Numbered from the stretch's first letter, positions 10,745 to 23,636 are shown. The stretch is 64,000 bases of DNA from Dugong dugon (GCA_030035585.1 CM057462.1:62530734-62594733); one strand, 5' to 3'. Translations and numbers: made by a program. The notes: generated by a model from the sequence alone, not told the origin.

Positions 10745-12034
10745 AGCAAGCCTTAACAAAATCCAAAGCATCGAAATATTACAAAGCATCTTTTCTGAAC
10801 ATAAAGCCATAAAAGTAGAAATCAACAACAGAAAAGGCAAGGAAAAAAAAAAATCAAACACATGGAAACTGAACAACACCTTGCTCAAAAACTACTGGGT
10901 TATAGAAGAAATTAAGGACGGAATAAAGAAATCCATAGAATCAAACGAGAATGAGAACACATCCTACCAGAACCTTTGGTACACAGCAAAAGCAGTGCTT
11001 GGAGGTCAGTTTATAGAAATAAATACACACATCCAAAAAGAAGGAAAGGGCCAAAATCAAAACATTAACCCTACAACTCAAAAAAATAGAAAGAAAGCAG
11101 CAAAAGAAGCCCTCAGTCACCAGAACAAAGGAAATAATAAGAATTAGAACAGAGTTAAATGAAATAGAGAACAGAAAAACAATTGAAAGAGTTAACAAGA
11201 CTGAAAGCTGGTTCTTTGAAAAGATCAACAAAATCAATAAACTATTGGCCAAACTGACAAAAGAAAAACCGGAGAGGAAGCAAATAACCCAAATAAGCAA
11301 TGAGATGGGCCATATCACAACAGACCCAACTGAAATTAAAAGAATCATAACAGAATACTATGAAAAATTGTACTCTAACAAATTTGAAAACCTAGAGGAA
11401 GTGGACAAATTTCTAGAAACTCACTACCTACCTAAACTAACACAAACAGAGGTAGAACAACTAAATAAACCTATAACAAAAGAAGAGATCGAAAAGGTAA
11501 TTTAAAAACTCCCTACAGAAAAAACCCTGGCCTGGACGGCTTCACTGGCGAATTCTACCAAACTTTCAGAGAAGAGTTAACACCACTGCTACTAAAGGTA
11601 TTTCAGAGCATAGAAAAGGATGGAATACTCCCAAACTCAGTCTATGAAGCCAGCATAACCCTGATACCAAAACCAGGAAAAGACACCACAAAAAAAGAAA
11701 ATTACAGACCAATATCCCTCATGAACATAGACGCAAAAATCCTTAACAAAATTCTGTCCAGTACAATTCAACAACGTATCAAAAAATAATTCACCATGAC
11801 CAAGTGGGATTTATACCAGGTATGCAGGGATGGTTCAACATTAGAAAAACAATCAATGTAGTCCATCACATAAATAAAACAAAACACAAGAATCACATGA
11901 TCTTACCAATTGATGCAGAAAACGCATTTGATGAAGTCCAACAACATTCATGATAAAAATTCTCAGCAATCTACAAACAGAAGGGAAATTCTTCAAGGGA
12001 ATTTTTACAAAGCTAATAGTCAGCATCATCCTAA
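10745..12034 (+). pseudogene. L1 ORF2 linker and early RT (broken)
   Basis: Fragments of ORF2 lie in changing frames, including open stretches at 10881-11147 and 11245-11505. Further on come words of the early reverse transcriptase region, encoded around 11640-11760 and 11800-11950. Several stops and frameshifts separate them. Confidence 0.8.
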
Positions 12035-13471
12035 ATGGAGAGTCTGAAAGCATTCACCTTGAGAAGGGGAACCAGGCAAGGATGCCCTTTATCACCACTC
12101 TTATTCAACATTGTGCTGGGGGTCCTAGTCAGAGCAATTAGGCTAGAAAAAGAAACAAAGGGCATCCAAATTGGTAAGGAAGAAGTAGAAGTATCTGTAT
12201 TTGCAGATGATATGATCTCATACACAGAAAACCCTAAAAAAACCACCAGGAAACTGCTGGAATTAAAAGAAGATTTCAGCAAAGTATCAGGATCCAAGAT
12301 AAACATACAAAAATCGGTTGGATTCCTCTGCACCAACAAAGAGAACTTCGAAGAGGAAATCACCAAATCAATACCATTTACAATAGCCCCCAAGAAGATA
12401 AAATACTTAGGAATAAATCTAACCAGAGATGTAAAAGACCTACACAATGAAAACTACAAGACACTACTGCAAGAAACCAAAAGAGACCTGCATAAGTGGA
12501 AACACATACCTTGCTCATGGATAGGAAGACTCAATATTGTGAAAATGTCAGTTCTACCCAAAGCGATCTACAGATACAATGCAATCCCAATCCAAATTCC
12601 AGTGGCATTTTTTAACGAGATGGAGAAACAAATCACGAGCTTCATATGGAAAGGGAAGAGGTCCCGAATAAGTAAAGCATTACTCAAGAAGAAGAACAAA
12701 GTGGGAGGCCTCACACTACCTGATTTTAGAACCTATTATGCTGCTGTGGTAGTCAAAACAGCCTGGTACTGGTTCAATAACAGATATCTAGACCAATGGA
12801 ACAGAATTGAGAATCCAGACATAAATTCATCCACCTATGAGCAGCTGATATTTGACAAAGGCCCTAAGTCCGTTAACTGGGGAAAAGGCAGTCTCTTTAA
12901 CAAATGGTGCTGGCATAACTGGATATCCGTCTGCAAAAAACTGAAACAAGACCCATGCCTCACACCATGCACAAAAACTAACTCAAAATGGATCAAAGAC
13001 CTAAACATAAAATCGAAAACAATAAAGATCATGGGAGAAAAAACAGGGACAACGCCAGAAGCCCTAATACAAGGCATAAAGAGAATACAAACTATAAGTA
13101 ACGATGCACAAACACCAGAAGAGAAACTAGTTAACTGGGAGCTCTTAAAGAACAAGCACTTACGCTCATCAAAAGACTTCACCAAAAGAGTCAAAAGACA
13201 ACCTACAGACTGGGAAAAAATTTTTGGCTATGACAAATCCGATCAGAGTCTAATCTCTAAAATCTACAAGATACTGCAAAACCTCAACAAAAAGACAAAT
13301 AATCCAATCAAAAAATGGGCAAAGGATACAAACAGGCACTTCACCGAAGAAGACATTCAGGAGGCTAACAGACACATGAGGAAATGCTCAAGATCATTAG
13401 CCATTAGAGAAATGCAAATCAAAACTACAATGAGATACCATCTCACCCCAACAAGGCTAGCATTAATCTAA
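12035..13471 (+). pseudogene. L1 ORF2 reverse transcriptase and C-terminal part
   Basis: The longest open frame in the window, 478 codons, is the middle and late part of L1 ORF2 and not a host gene. It holds RGTRQGCPLSPLLFN and the reverse transcriptase active-site motif FADD (12200-12211). The thumb/connection region follows, with KYLGINLTRDVKDL and WKHIPCSWIGRLNI. It ends at a TAA after [13 protein letters not shown]. Homologous but broken coding sequence, including the terminal Cys-rich CWRGCG region, continues to about 13870. The first ATG is internal to the domain, so the frame has no natural start. Confidence 0.88.
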
Positions 13472-15041
13472 AAAACACAAAATCATAAATGTTGGAGAGG
13501 TTGTGGAGAGATTGGAACACTTACACACTGTTAGTGGGGATGTAAAATGGTACAACCACTTTGGAAATCGATTTGACGCTTCCTTAAAAAGCTAGAAATA
13601 GAAGTACCATATGATTCAGCAATCCCACTCCTTGGAATACATCCTAAAGAAATAAGAGCCATCACATGAATAGGTATATCCACACCCATGTTCATTGCAG
13701 CACTGTTCACAGTAGCAAAAAGATGGAAACAACCTAGGTGCCCATCAGTGGACAAATGGATAAACAAATTATGGTATACTCACACAATGGAATACTACAC
13801 AACGATAAAGAACAATGGTGAATCCATGAAACATAACATGGAGGAATCTGGAAGACATTATGCTGAGTGAATTTAGTCAGTGGCAGAAGGACAAATATTG
13901 TATAAGACCACCATTGTAAAAACTCAAGAAAAGGTTTAAACACAGAAGAAAATATTCTTTGATGGTTACGAGGGTGGGGAGGAAGGGAGAGGAATATTCA
14001 CTAACTATATAGTAGACAAGAATTATCTTAGGTGAAGGGAAGGACAACACACACTACAGAGGAAGTCAGCACAACTGGACTAAACCAAAGCTAAGAAATT
14101 TCCTGAATACAGCCAAACACTTGGAGGGACAGAGTAGCAGGGGTGGAGGTATGGGGACCATGGTTTCAGGGGACATCTAGGTCAAGTGGCATAACAAAGT
14201 TTTTTAAGAAAGTGTTCTGCATCCCACTTTGGTGAGTGGCATCTGGGGTCTTAAAAGCTTGCAAGCGGCCATCTAAGATGCATCAATTGGTCCCAACCCA
14301 CCTGGAGCAAAGAAGAATGAATAACACCAAAGACACAAGGAAAATATTAGTCCAAGAGACAGAAATGGCCACATAAACCTGAGACTCCATCAGCCTGAGA
14401 CCAGAAGAACTAGATGGTACCCGGCTACCACCAATGACCGTCCTGACAGGGAACACAACAGAAAGTCCATGATGGAGCAGGAGAAAAGTCGGGTGCAGAA
14501 CTTAAATTCTAGTAAAAAGACCAGACTTAATGTTTTCACTGAGACTGGAGGGACTCCAGAGGACATGGCCCCTGGACTCTCTGTTAGCCCAAAACTAAAA
14601 CCATTCCTGAGGTCAACTCTTCAGGAAAAACATTAGACTGGACTATGGGACATAAAATGATACTCGTGAAGAGTGTGCTTCTTAGCTCAAGTAGATACAT
14701 GAGACTAAATGGGCAGCTCCTGTCCAGAGGCGAGATGAAAAGGCAGAGAGGGTCAGGAGCTGATTGAATGGACAGGAGAAATCCGGGATGGAAAGGAGGA
14801 GCATGCTGTCACATTATAGGGAAAGCAACTAGGGTCACATAACAATGTGTGTATAAATTTTATATGAGAAACTAACTTGAATTGTAAACTTTCACTTAAA
14901 GCACAATAAAAAAAAAAACTCAAAAAAAAAAAAAGGAAAGAAAATTACAGAAAGCTTAAAAAAAAAAAGAGCTCACCTTTGGCTGAAGGCACAGATGTAA
15001 GATGTGATAAAAAGCATATAGACAGTCCATAGAAACGTAGA

Positions 15042-15358
15042 TGAGGCATTGCTGGTTCAGTGCTAGAATTCTCGCTTTCCATGCTGAACACCCAGGTTTG
15101 ATTCCTGGCCAGTGCACTACATGCACAGCCACACCTGTATGTCAGTGGAGGCTTGCATGTTGCTATGATGCCAGACGGGTTTCAGTGGAGCTTCCAGACT
15201 AAGACGGAGTAGGAAGGAAGTCCTGGCGAGCTACTTCCAAAAATCAGCCAATGAAAACCCTATGGATCGCACTGATCTAATTAACAACCTACTGTTCCAT
15301 TGTGCATGGGGTCACCATGAGTCAGGGGCCAACTCAACAGCAGCTAACAACAACAACA
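15042..15358 (+). mobile_element. Composite AfroSINE, about 317 bp
   Basis: The head (GAGGCATTGCTGGTTCAGTG) differs from the common SINE head and resembles another tRNA-derived sequence. The tail GGGGTCACCATGAGTCAGGG..CAACAACAAC is shared. The flanks AGAAACGTAGA (15031-15041) and AGAAACATAGA (15359-15369) are the target-site duplication. Confidence 0.85.
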
Positions 15359-15369
15359 AGAAACATAGA

Positions 15370-16755
15370 GGGAGAAGAAACAACCAGTGAGAGGGTTCCT
15401 CCACAGAGTAAGAGTAATTCGATTTGCATATGAAATAGGAGTAGGAGATCTGTACATGAGAAAGAGCATGGGGAAGTACATTTTAGAGAGAGAGAACAGC
15501 ATGGACAAAGGCACTGAAATTTGAAAGTTCCTTTATACTGGGTGCCAGTGAGTAGTTCTAAGTAGAAGAGAAGATGGGGCAGGAGATGGGAGTGGCAGGA
15601 GCTGACCCTGGAAAGCTGGATTGTCACAACCAGTTGTGGTCAAAGGACGAAAAGATTGAGGTCAGGATGCTCTTGCTCCAATGCCCCAATGAACTTTGGT
15701 GCTGATCTCATTTTTTCTCCCAGAAAGAGAGAGGAGTAAGCACTAGCAATAACTGATCTCCAAGGACAATATGAAAATAAATCCATCCAAGCAAGACCTT
15801 TTCATTCATTCTTTTTTTTTCATTCAATAAACATCTAACCGGTGATAACCAAAGACAAAAGCAATTGGTCAAAGATACAGGGGAACTATGGTCGAGGCAA
15901 GCCATGGCTGTGAAGAGCCTGTGGCAACACATCAAAAGCAAAGCCAAAAGAGGAAGTTAAAGGGTGGTGATGGGAGGGGGTGGTAAAGGCCCAGGGAGAG
16001 CAGAAGAGCCAAGGCCAGCGCATGTGGAAAGGAATCAGAAGGGACAAGAAGAGTGAAGCAGGTTTGAAAAAACAGAGAGGGCAACAGGAGAAGGGTAAAC
16101 CATGGGAATGCAACGAGAATGTGTTTGTGAGAAATTGAGATGCAATGTCTGTGGACATTTTGTTGGTTTGGTGGCAGGAAATAAATTGTAAATATGTGTG
16201 GTAGGCAAATACCTAGTCCAATAAAATACCTTGTGAGAATGTGAGGGCATGTGAAAAATCAAGCACAGTCTACTGGCAATGGCCCTGCCCTTGGGAGACA
16301 GGCCAAGAATATATTCAAGGCAGTTGTTGCCAGAGTCTTGGAGCCCCGGGGGCACATCTGAAGTCTGAGCCAGATGGGTTATGTGTGTATCTTGACCTGG
16401 CACAAGCAGCTGCTGAGCTGTTATCAGGCTTTTCTGTCCAAAGTGGGGAGGCGTTCCTCCCACCCTCCATGCTGAGCCCAGCCCTTGAGGTGGCTGGGCA
16501 GGCTGTGATTCCACCCAGGTGCCACAGAGAGGTGGCTCCGGCTTCAGGCCGGTCCCTGGGTGCTGCTCACTTGGGGCTTTCTTTGCCCTTGGTTCTCGAA
16601 TCCCACAATGCATCAGATCAAGTGAGTCAAGGAAAGTCCAACGTCCTTTAAGATATGGTCTCCTGCCCTAGGCAGTGAAGAGCACAGAAATGAAACACTG
16701 GCTCATGTCAGGAACCATTATCCAAATGCAAAGCCCTGTGAGATAAATATAATGG
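15370..16755. other. Unique intergenic DNA
   Basis: No gene recognised. Long overlapping open frames on both strands near 16035-16650 have no recognisable domain and sit in ordinary GC-rich DNA. Confidence 0.5.
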
Positions 16756-16761
16756 TCCCAC

Positions 16762-16957
16762 CAGTTGTTACCAGTTGCAGGCAAGTCAATTCTGATTCAT
16801 GGCAACCCATGTGTGTCAGAGTAGAACTGTGCTCCGTTTTCAGTGGCTGGTTTTTTGGACATAGATCACCAGGGCTTTCTTCCAAGGCATCTCTGGGTGG
16901 ACTTGAACCTTTCAGTTAGTAGCTGAGCACATTAACTGTTTGTACCACCCAGGGACT
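16762..16957 (-). mobile_element. AfroSINE (long type)
   Basis: Minus-strand copy with GCAGGCAAGTCAATTCTGA, TCTTCCAAGGCATCTCTGGG and head complement ACCACCCAGGGACTC. Confidence 0.85.
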
Positions 16958-16959
16958 CT

Positions 16960-19180
16960 CAAATTAACCCTGCTCTTCACTTGGCCTTGACGCCAAGTCC
17001 TCCCCCTTTGAATCCTCCAGGATGAGACAATGGAGTTCAACTGCCCAAATGGCCGTCCTCAGGCTTGGGACCAGCAGAGCCAGAGCTCACTGGCCCATCA
17101 TCCCAACCACCCAGCCTCTTTCCATCTCAGTGTCTTGCTCCCAGCTTCCAAGCCTTGGGAGGATGCTTCTCATGGTCCCTGGGATTGTGACACCCTCATC
17201 ATCACCATCTTTGCCAAGTGAGACTTCCAGAGCTGGCCTGGGAAAGCACTTCTGTTTGTTCCTTGAACTGCCAGCTAATTTGACAGGCTTGGATCTGGTC
17301 TGGCTGTTCCAGTATCACCTAACCCCCTCCCCTGCTCCCAAATCCCTGTCCCCCCTCCTCCTGTTCTCCTGCCCTGGAGGCTGCTGGCATATTCCTTTTG
17401 GAGATGAACTCATTGTTGACTTTAACTCACTTCGATGTTTCCCAGGGAAGCATGCTGGCAGGAAGCCCACCCCAGCTCCTTGAAGAAGACAGCCGGGCCA
17501 GTGCCAAGACTGGGTGCCAGGGGCCTTGGAACTGCCAAAATGCCTCCTATTTTATGGACAGGCCTGGCTCGGCCTGAAGACATTCCAAGTATTTAATCAG
17601 CAGCCCATGGTACATATTGGGTTGCAGAGGGAGCCCTCAGAAGTTAGCCCTTTCAGGAGACAAAACTCAGCCAGAGGAAGGAGCTAGCCTTCTCCATGGG
17701 TCAGCCTGATGCTCAACAGATGGAAAAAGTGCATCCCAATAACAATGATCAATAATCAAAGGCTGGCAGTTGCTGTGGCCTGGCCTGGGGGGCCCCTGGA
17801 GGCTTGGCTTTGCACTCTTTCCCACAGCAAACTGAGTCCAGCCAGGAATCCATCTCACCGCCTCCCGCACCAAGCTCCAGGAGGGTGAACAGGCGAGGGA
17901 GGAACCATTTTTCACATACTTTCTCTTTCAAAATGTAGCTGTGTTTCACAATTTCCTGCTTAAGTTCTGGAAGGCTCTAGGGCAGAACCCAAGCCACCTT
18001 CTCCAGCCACTGGCCTCAGTCTCTTACCCTCCTCACCATCAACCTGCTAGGCTAGGGTGTCTGGGAAAGGTAGGGGTCCACATTTCCTAGCTCTCCCACT
18101 ATCCCCATCAGTACCTGCTCATTCAAGGGTCTATTTGGTACAGGACTCTCTTGATGCTGAAGGAGCCTCAACCAAGTCTCCAGTCAAGACCTGTTTATTC
18201 TTCAGCCTGTGTTGGCTCTTTCCCTCTGGAGAGCCAGGAGGTATGCCACACCACAGCAGGTGCACCCAACTCTGGTATGCTCACATCTCAGCAACCCCTG
18301 AGGCATCTAATCTTCAGATCTTCTCTACTCCCCTATAACTAGGCTTTTGTTTGGGCTCCCTTCTGCTAGCCAGATAGTCCTCCAGTCCCTTTACCAAGAA
18401 TGGATTCAGTCCTCCAAAATGGAAACCATTCTCATGGTTTTTTTTCCCTTCTACCTTACTACCTTTCACCAGGGTTTCCACCTGTTTTCCATTTAAATCT
18501 TGTCCAGATCATAGCTGGAGGAGTCAGGAGAAAAGCCAGCACCTGGGTTACTGGCCCTGTGTCAGGGACACATGTCAGGGCCCAAGAAACTGAGCCTTTT
18601 CCTAAATTCCCTCTCAGGCCTCCCAAACCAAACCAAACCAAACCAACCAAACCAGGGGGGAGGAAAAAAAAAAAAAAAAAACACTTAAAGAAACAAACCC
18701 AGAAAATACAACCCCATCACCCAAAGTATTGAAATGGAAAACAAATCCATTCTCTGGAGACTTGGTGTGAAGCATACCAGACCTGGAACTGGGTAAAGTG
18801 GCCAGAAGTGTTAGTCTGGGTAAGTCTGTGACCCTGAGGAGGAAAAAGCTAACATTTTCCAAATAACAAATGTGGGCAAATAACAGCCACATGCAAATCA
18901 TGTGCAGTTGTAGCCTGAACCTGGGCATAGGGTTAGGAGCCTCCACATGGATTCCCTGTCTCCGGCACTTGCTCATTTTGAAAAGCACAAAGTGATTTCT
19001 GGACCAACTCTGGGCTGCCTTCAGCCCTCACGGTCTCTGGCCTCAGCTGGAATGCGTCTAGAGCTGTGAGTAGGTCTCTGCCCTCCTCCTCCCATCTTGA
19101 AGTCTGCCTCCCTCCCACCTCCAGCTCAGAAAAACATTCTTAGGCTTGAAAGGACAGAGACAGATGGAAGCAAGTCTGAT
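16960..19180. other. Unique intergenic DNA with simple repeats
   Basis: No gene recognised. A short CCAAA repeat (18627-18655) and an A-run (18664-18681) are the only clear repeats. Confidence 0.5.
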
Positions 19181-19181
19181 G

Positions 19182-19512
19182 GTGGCGTTAGCTGCCGTTA
19201 AGTCAGCCCTCGACTCCTGGCGACCCCATGCAAATGGAACGAGATGCTATGCCAGCCCCATGATTGGTTGTGGATTGGACTGTTGTGCTCCATAGTGTTT
19301 TCATTAACTGATTTTTAGGAGTAGATCTCTTGGCCTTTCTTCCTAGTCCATCTTGGCCTGTAGGTTCCGCTGAAATCTGTTCAGCATCACAGCCACACAC
19401 AAGCCTCCACCGACAGACTGGTGGTGACTGCGTATAAGGTTCATTGGCCAGGATCAAACGCTGGCCTCCAGCATGGAAGGCCAGAATTTGACTGCTGAAC
19501 CACCACTGCCCC
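19182..19512 (-). mobile_element. Composite AfroSINE (minus)
   Basis: Same family as 15042-15358. It begins with the tail complement TTAGCTGCCGTTAAGTC, then TCTTCCTAGTCCATCTTGGC and ends with the head complement TGCTGAACCACCACTGCC. Confidence 0.82.
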
Positions 19513-19524
19513 CAGAGGTTAACG

Positions 19525-19671
19525 CATTGTAGTTGAGTAGATTCCAACTCATAGAGACCCTATGGGATGGAGTAGAACTGCCCCGTAGGGTTTGAAGGAG
19601 TGGCTAGTGGATTCGAACTGCCAACATTTTGGTTAGCAGCCAAGCTTGTAACCACTGTGCCACCAGGGCTC
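19525..19671 (-). mobile_element. AfroSINE (short type)
   Basis: Minus-strand copy containing GCCCCGTAGGGTTTG and head complement GCCACCAGGGCTC. It directly follows the composite SINE in the same orientation. Confidence 0.86.
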
Positions 19672-20042
19672 TGAGGTGGGGCTAATTGTTCTCAGGGATG
19701 CACTGGGATCTCATCTGGAAGCCCCCAAACTATTAGCATCAGGGAAAACACCCTTCCACCAATAATTTTGCAGATGAGGAAGCTGAGGTGTCAGGTGTGC
19801 ATCAGTGGACTTGGGACTCCTGAAGCTCGTATTATGTTCCTTCTCTTTACCTGCCTAGAGCTTTAGGGGCTTAGGACGCTCAAGGAGGTGACACAGACAA
19901 TCTTGTTCTCTGAGCTTTTGATACCTCAGAACACCTCCTAGGTAATAAAGGCGATACAGAGGGATCCACCCCCTTCTTCGATGTTGCTACTCTTCTGGAA
20001 TTTTGTTGTTGATGTTGTTCTTTTAGAGGATATCTTAAGGAG

Positions 20043-20222
20043 GTGCTTCTCAAACTTTTGTACATGGATTTTGTACATGAATGAGACTTTAATATGTACA
20101 TGAATTCCCTTGGGGATCTTGCTACAAGGCAGATTCAGATGCATTAGGAGGGGCAAGGCCTGAGATTCTGCGTTTTTAACAAGTTTTCAGATGACATGGA
20201 GGTTGCTGGCCCATGGTCACAG
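20043..20222. mobile_element. MER5-like hAT fossil
   Basis: GGTGCTTCTCAAACTTTTGT at one end, then GCAGATTCAGATGCATTAGG and TTTTTAACAAGTTTTCAG, in MER5 order, with a local duplication of GTACATGAAT-like words. Confidence 0.5.
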
Positions 20223-20249
20223 CTTTTGTGTAGCGAAGGCTTAAGGATC

Positions 20250-20560
20250 TAGAAGACTGGGACAAATCAGAGTCAGAGACAGTCAAGACATACAGAGATT
20301 GACGAGTGAAGCCCAGGAGGAGAGAGACAGAAACACAGAGAAACAATGGCATACACAAACGGACTGAGAGGTTGAGGTGGAAACAGAAAAGCACGGGGTG
20401 ACAAATGAGGGACAGAGAGTCAGAGAAACAGAGAGAGGCAAAGACAGAGAGGCCAAAAACAGAGACAGAGTCCAGCCAGGACAAAGACAGAACCAGAGGG
20501 GCAAAGCCGAAACCAGATTCAGAGACAGAAGGCAAGGTGAGGAGCTGGGGGGAGAGGGGA
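20250..20560 (+). repeat. Purine-rich CAGAGA-type low-complexity tract
   Basis: Over 300 bp of imperfect CAGAGA, GACAGAG and GAGAGAC words on the plus strand. Charged open frames across it are composition artefacts. Confidence 0.7.
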
Positions 20561-20574
20561 GGCAGAGCTGACCG

Positions 20575-22190
20575 CGGGCGGCCAGTGACCGTGCCCCGGT
20601 TCCACATAGGCTCCAAATCCTGACCAGCTGTGAAGGCGATCACAGGCGTGGGTGGCACAGGACTCGCACAGTGGCAGGCACACAGATCTGAGATCCCTCA
20701 ACCTGCAAACCAACCAGCCTCCCCACACCTGCACCACCCCCTCCTTGCTCCTGTGGAGCTGCCCCTCCTCCTGGTGGAGGCCTGCTTCTAACCTCATCTT
20801 AGTGGTCATCTCCCTTGTGCTCCTGCCATCTTCTCAGGAACCTTCTACTACTGATTTCCCCTTCTCTCTCCTGGGTACGCAACGGCTTTCCTTCAACTAG
20901 ACCCTTCCCAGGGGGTTTTAAACGTATTCCAGTCTTCTCTACCTTTAAAAAAAAAAAAAGAAAAAAAAATTCTCTCTTGACCCTACATCTCTCTCCAGCC
21001 CCTGTCCCATTTATCGCCTCTTGTTCGCAGCCAACCTTCTTGAGGGGATTGTCTATGCTGATTTCTACCCTCACGTCTCTTGCTAAGGTTACTACTGGCA
21101 CACGTGTTGCTAAGTCCAATGGCCATTTTCCAGTCTTCACTTTACGTCTTTCAGCAGCTTTTGAACCTCTTGATCTTTCCTTCCTTCTGGCTAGCTCCTG
21201 GGACATCATACTCCTCCTGGTTTCCCTCTTAGCTCTCTGCCTGCTCCTCCTCTGACTCCTTTGCCAACTCATCCTCCACGATCTGATTGTTATGCTTGGA
21301 GGGCCTCAGAGCCCTCTTTGCCCAGTACTCTTTTCAGCCGATCTCTCCCAAGCCCACAGCCTCAATTATTTTCTCTACACCAGTTTATCTTCCAGCCCAG
21401 ACTTCCCTAGGTGCACTAGACCTGTACTTGTGTTTATGCAATGTCTGCCCACCATCTTCACCAGGATGTCTCCAATGCAACATGGTCAAAATCAAATTTA
21501 TGTTCTCCCCTCTTGTTTCTCATCACAGTAAACTGCACCACTGTCTGGTTGTTCGAGCCAGGTATAGGGACATCGTTCTTGACACTTCCCTCTCCTTCGC
21601 TCCCCTCTTCCATATCCAGTTCATCACCAACTTCTGTCAGCTTTATCCCCCAAGATACCTTTGACTTTGTGTTCTTCTCTCCATTCCCACTACAGGGAAT
21701 GTGAGAGTCAGAACTCGATGGGACTGCCTTGTTTTTCTGTGTCTCACAAGTTTTCTGTCCTTGACAGCGTGCAGTCTTACCCTTTTCTATTACTCATTTT
21801 AGTGGAAAATATTTGGGTTTTCCTTCTCTGACAGGTTTCCACCTTACAGAGGTTCTGGCTTTCGCAGGTTTTACTCTAGTACCCTCTAGTCCAAGCCTCC
21901 ATCCCCTCTCACCCAGATGCAGCAAACTCCTTCTCACCAGCCTTCCTTTAGGCTGTTCCCCACACTACAGCCAATGTGGTCTTTGCAAAAAGCAAATCTG
22001 GTTGTGTTGGCCCCTGCTTAAAACCCCTCAACAGCCTCCCTTGGCTCTGAGAATAAAGACCAGACTCCAGGGGATCTTTCTGGCTCATCTCGCCACACCT
22101 GCCCTGTGGACTTGTCAGCTATGCTGACCTTCTTACATTTCCTCAAATAGCAAACTCCTTTCTGCCACAGGACATTTGCATGTGCTATTC
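20575..22190. other. Intergenic DNA with L2-like fragment
   Basis: No gene recognised. About 21890-22190 resembles minus-strand L2 3' sequence (CCACACTACAGCCAATGTGG, CTTAAAACCCCTCAACAGCC). Confidence 0.45.
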
Positions 22191-22195
22191 CCTCT

Positions 22196-22676
22196 GTATA
22201 GAACCGTGTTGTCTGATACAGTAGCCACTAGCACATGTGGCTATTAAGCACTTGAAATGCAGCTAGTGCAACTGCAGAACTGAATGGTCAATGTTATTTA
22301 ATTTTAATTAATTAACATTTAAATTTAAAAAAACTGATATTCAATTCAGGTATCAGAAAACTGTTAAATATGCTTAGAACGAGTATGTGCGTCTCCTTTT
22401 ACAACTCTTAATTTTTACAAAACCTAAATACAGATATTTCTGGTCAAAATTTAGTCTCTGAATTGAGATATGCTGTCAGTATAAACATACACACAGAATG
22501 TTGAAGACATGGTTCAAAAAATAATGTAAATGATCTCGTTAGTTTTTATATTGATTACATGTTGAAAGACAATATTTTGCATATATTTGGTTAGATAAGA
22601 ATAAAATTACCTAGAAATTTCCAAATTATATATGTGGCTCGCTCGGTTTCTACATCTATTGGACAGCACTGGTCTA
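22196..22676. mobile_element. DNA transposon fossil with terminal inverted repeats
   Basis: The left end CCGTGTTGTCTGATACAGTA is the inverted complement, with mismatches, of the right end CTATTGGACAGCACTGG. The interior is AT-rich and contains TAGCACATGTGGCTATTAAG, known from an old mammalian repeat. Non-coding. Confidence 0.6.
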
Positions 22677-22677
22677 G

Positions 22678-22860
22678 AATGTCATTTCTCCTTTGTCCTA
22701 ACTCTTCCTCATCCTTGAGAGCTTGGCTCAAATATCACCTCCTCTCCAAAGGCTCCCTGAAATAAGTCTTATTTTCATTCACTTTCATAGCTATGTGTAT
22801 GTGCTGGCGGCTACCTGCTCTTAAGTCTGCGCATTTATAATTATACATTCGTTAGTATGA
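22678..22860 (-). mobile_element. L2-like fragment
   Basis: Contains GGCTCAAATATCACCTCCTC and AAGGCTCCCTGAAATAAG, typical of minus-strand L2 3' sequence. Confidence 0.5.
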
Positions 22861-23218
22861 CTACCCGATTCTCGCCTGTCTCCCCCACCAACCTCTATCC
22901 TCTGTGCAAGCAGGGCTCAGGTCAGTCTGGCTCCCACTGGAAAGCAAACACCTAGTCCAGAGCCTGGCACACAAGGGCTGCCAGTGGACACCAGAACACC
23001 ACAAGAGGTCCTTCCATCCCATGCCCTGCCTTTGAGTAGGTCTGTCCCCAAGCCATCTCAGAGAGCCAGAGAATCCCCAGCCCCTAAGAGTGCCACCATA
23101 TACCTTGAGTGTATAGACTCTACCTCTCCCAGGTAGAAAGCCCTCCTTTATAGTGGCCCAGAATCCCTCTGACCACAAGCTGGCTGAGGTCCTCTTGTTC
23201 CATCCTGAGATGGAAGCT

Positions 23219-23424
23219 TGTTGCTGTTAGGTGCCATTGAGTCGATTTCGACTCATAGTGAGCCCACGTGAAAGAGTAGAACTGCCACATAGGGTTTCCT
23301 AGGCTGTAATCTTTATGGGACCAGGTCACCAGGTCCTTTCTTCCACAAAGTTGATGGGGGGGTTCAAACCACTGACCTTCGGTTAGTAGCCAGGTGCTTA
23401 ACCATTGCGCGTTACCGGGGCTCC
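23219..23424 (-). mobile_element. AfroSINE (long type)
   Basis: Minus-strand copy with GAGTCGATTTCGACTCATAG, CCTAGGCTGTAATCTTTATG and a head complement ending GGGGCTCC. Flanked by imperfect CTGAGATGGAAGCTT and TTCTGATGGAAGTTT. Confidence 0.86.
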
Positions 23425-23459
23425 TTCTGATGGAAGTTTAAAAAAAACAAAAAAGTAAC

Positions 23460-23613
23460 CCAAACCCATTGCCACTGAGTCAATTCCAACTCATAGCGAC
23501 CCTATAGGACAGAGTAGAACTGCCCCATAGAGTTTCCAGGGAGCAGCTGGTGGATTCAGATTGCTGACCTTTTGGTTAGCAGCCGAGCTCTTAACCATTG
23601 CGCCAGCAGGGCT
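23460..23613 (-). mobile_element. AfroSINE (short type)
   Basis: Minus-strand copy: ACCCAAACCCATTGCCACTG, then ACTGCCCCATAGAGTTTCC and GCGCCAGCAGGGCTTAG. Second SINE in tandem with the preceding one. Confidence 0.87.
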
Positions 23614-23636
23614 TAGAGGTAATTAATGAGAGCAGG

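Larger units (their letters stand above)
9928..14966 (+). mobile_element. L1 retrotransposon, 5'-truncated, 5.0 kb
   Basis: The element runs from the inter-ORF region through ORF2 and a long 3'UTR to an A-rich end. It is flanked by AAGAGCTCAC at 9918-9927 and 14967-14976, a clear 10-bp target-site duplication. The 5'UTR and ORF1 are missing. ORF2 is recognisable throughout but broken by stops and frameshifts. The 3'UTR (about 13870-14900) matches the two minus-strand 3' fragments at 6.5-8.6 kb. The element is dead for autonomous movement as it stands. Confidence 0.92.

Noticed and set aside
12035-13471. 478-codon open frame, longest in the window, as a host gene
   Set aside because: It is the reverse transcriptase and C-terminal part of L1 ORF2, with FADD and typical flanking motifs, inside an element with target-site duplications.
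16035-16651. 192-codon minus and 136-codon plus frames facing each other
   Set aside because: Both lie over the same GC-rich DNA, without family resemblance, splice context or promoter; mirrored frames suggest composition.
20250-20560. Regular GA-rich repeats as a CRISPR or structured array
   Set aside because: Words are imperfect and overlapping, with no constant repeat and unique spacer pattern, in a mammalian genome.
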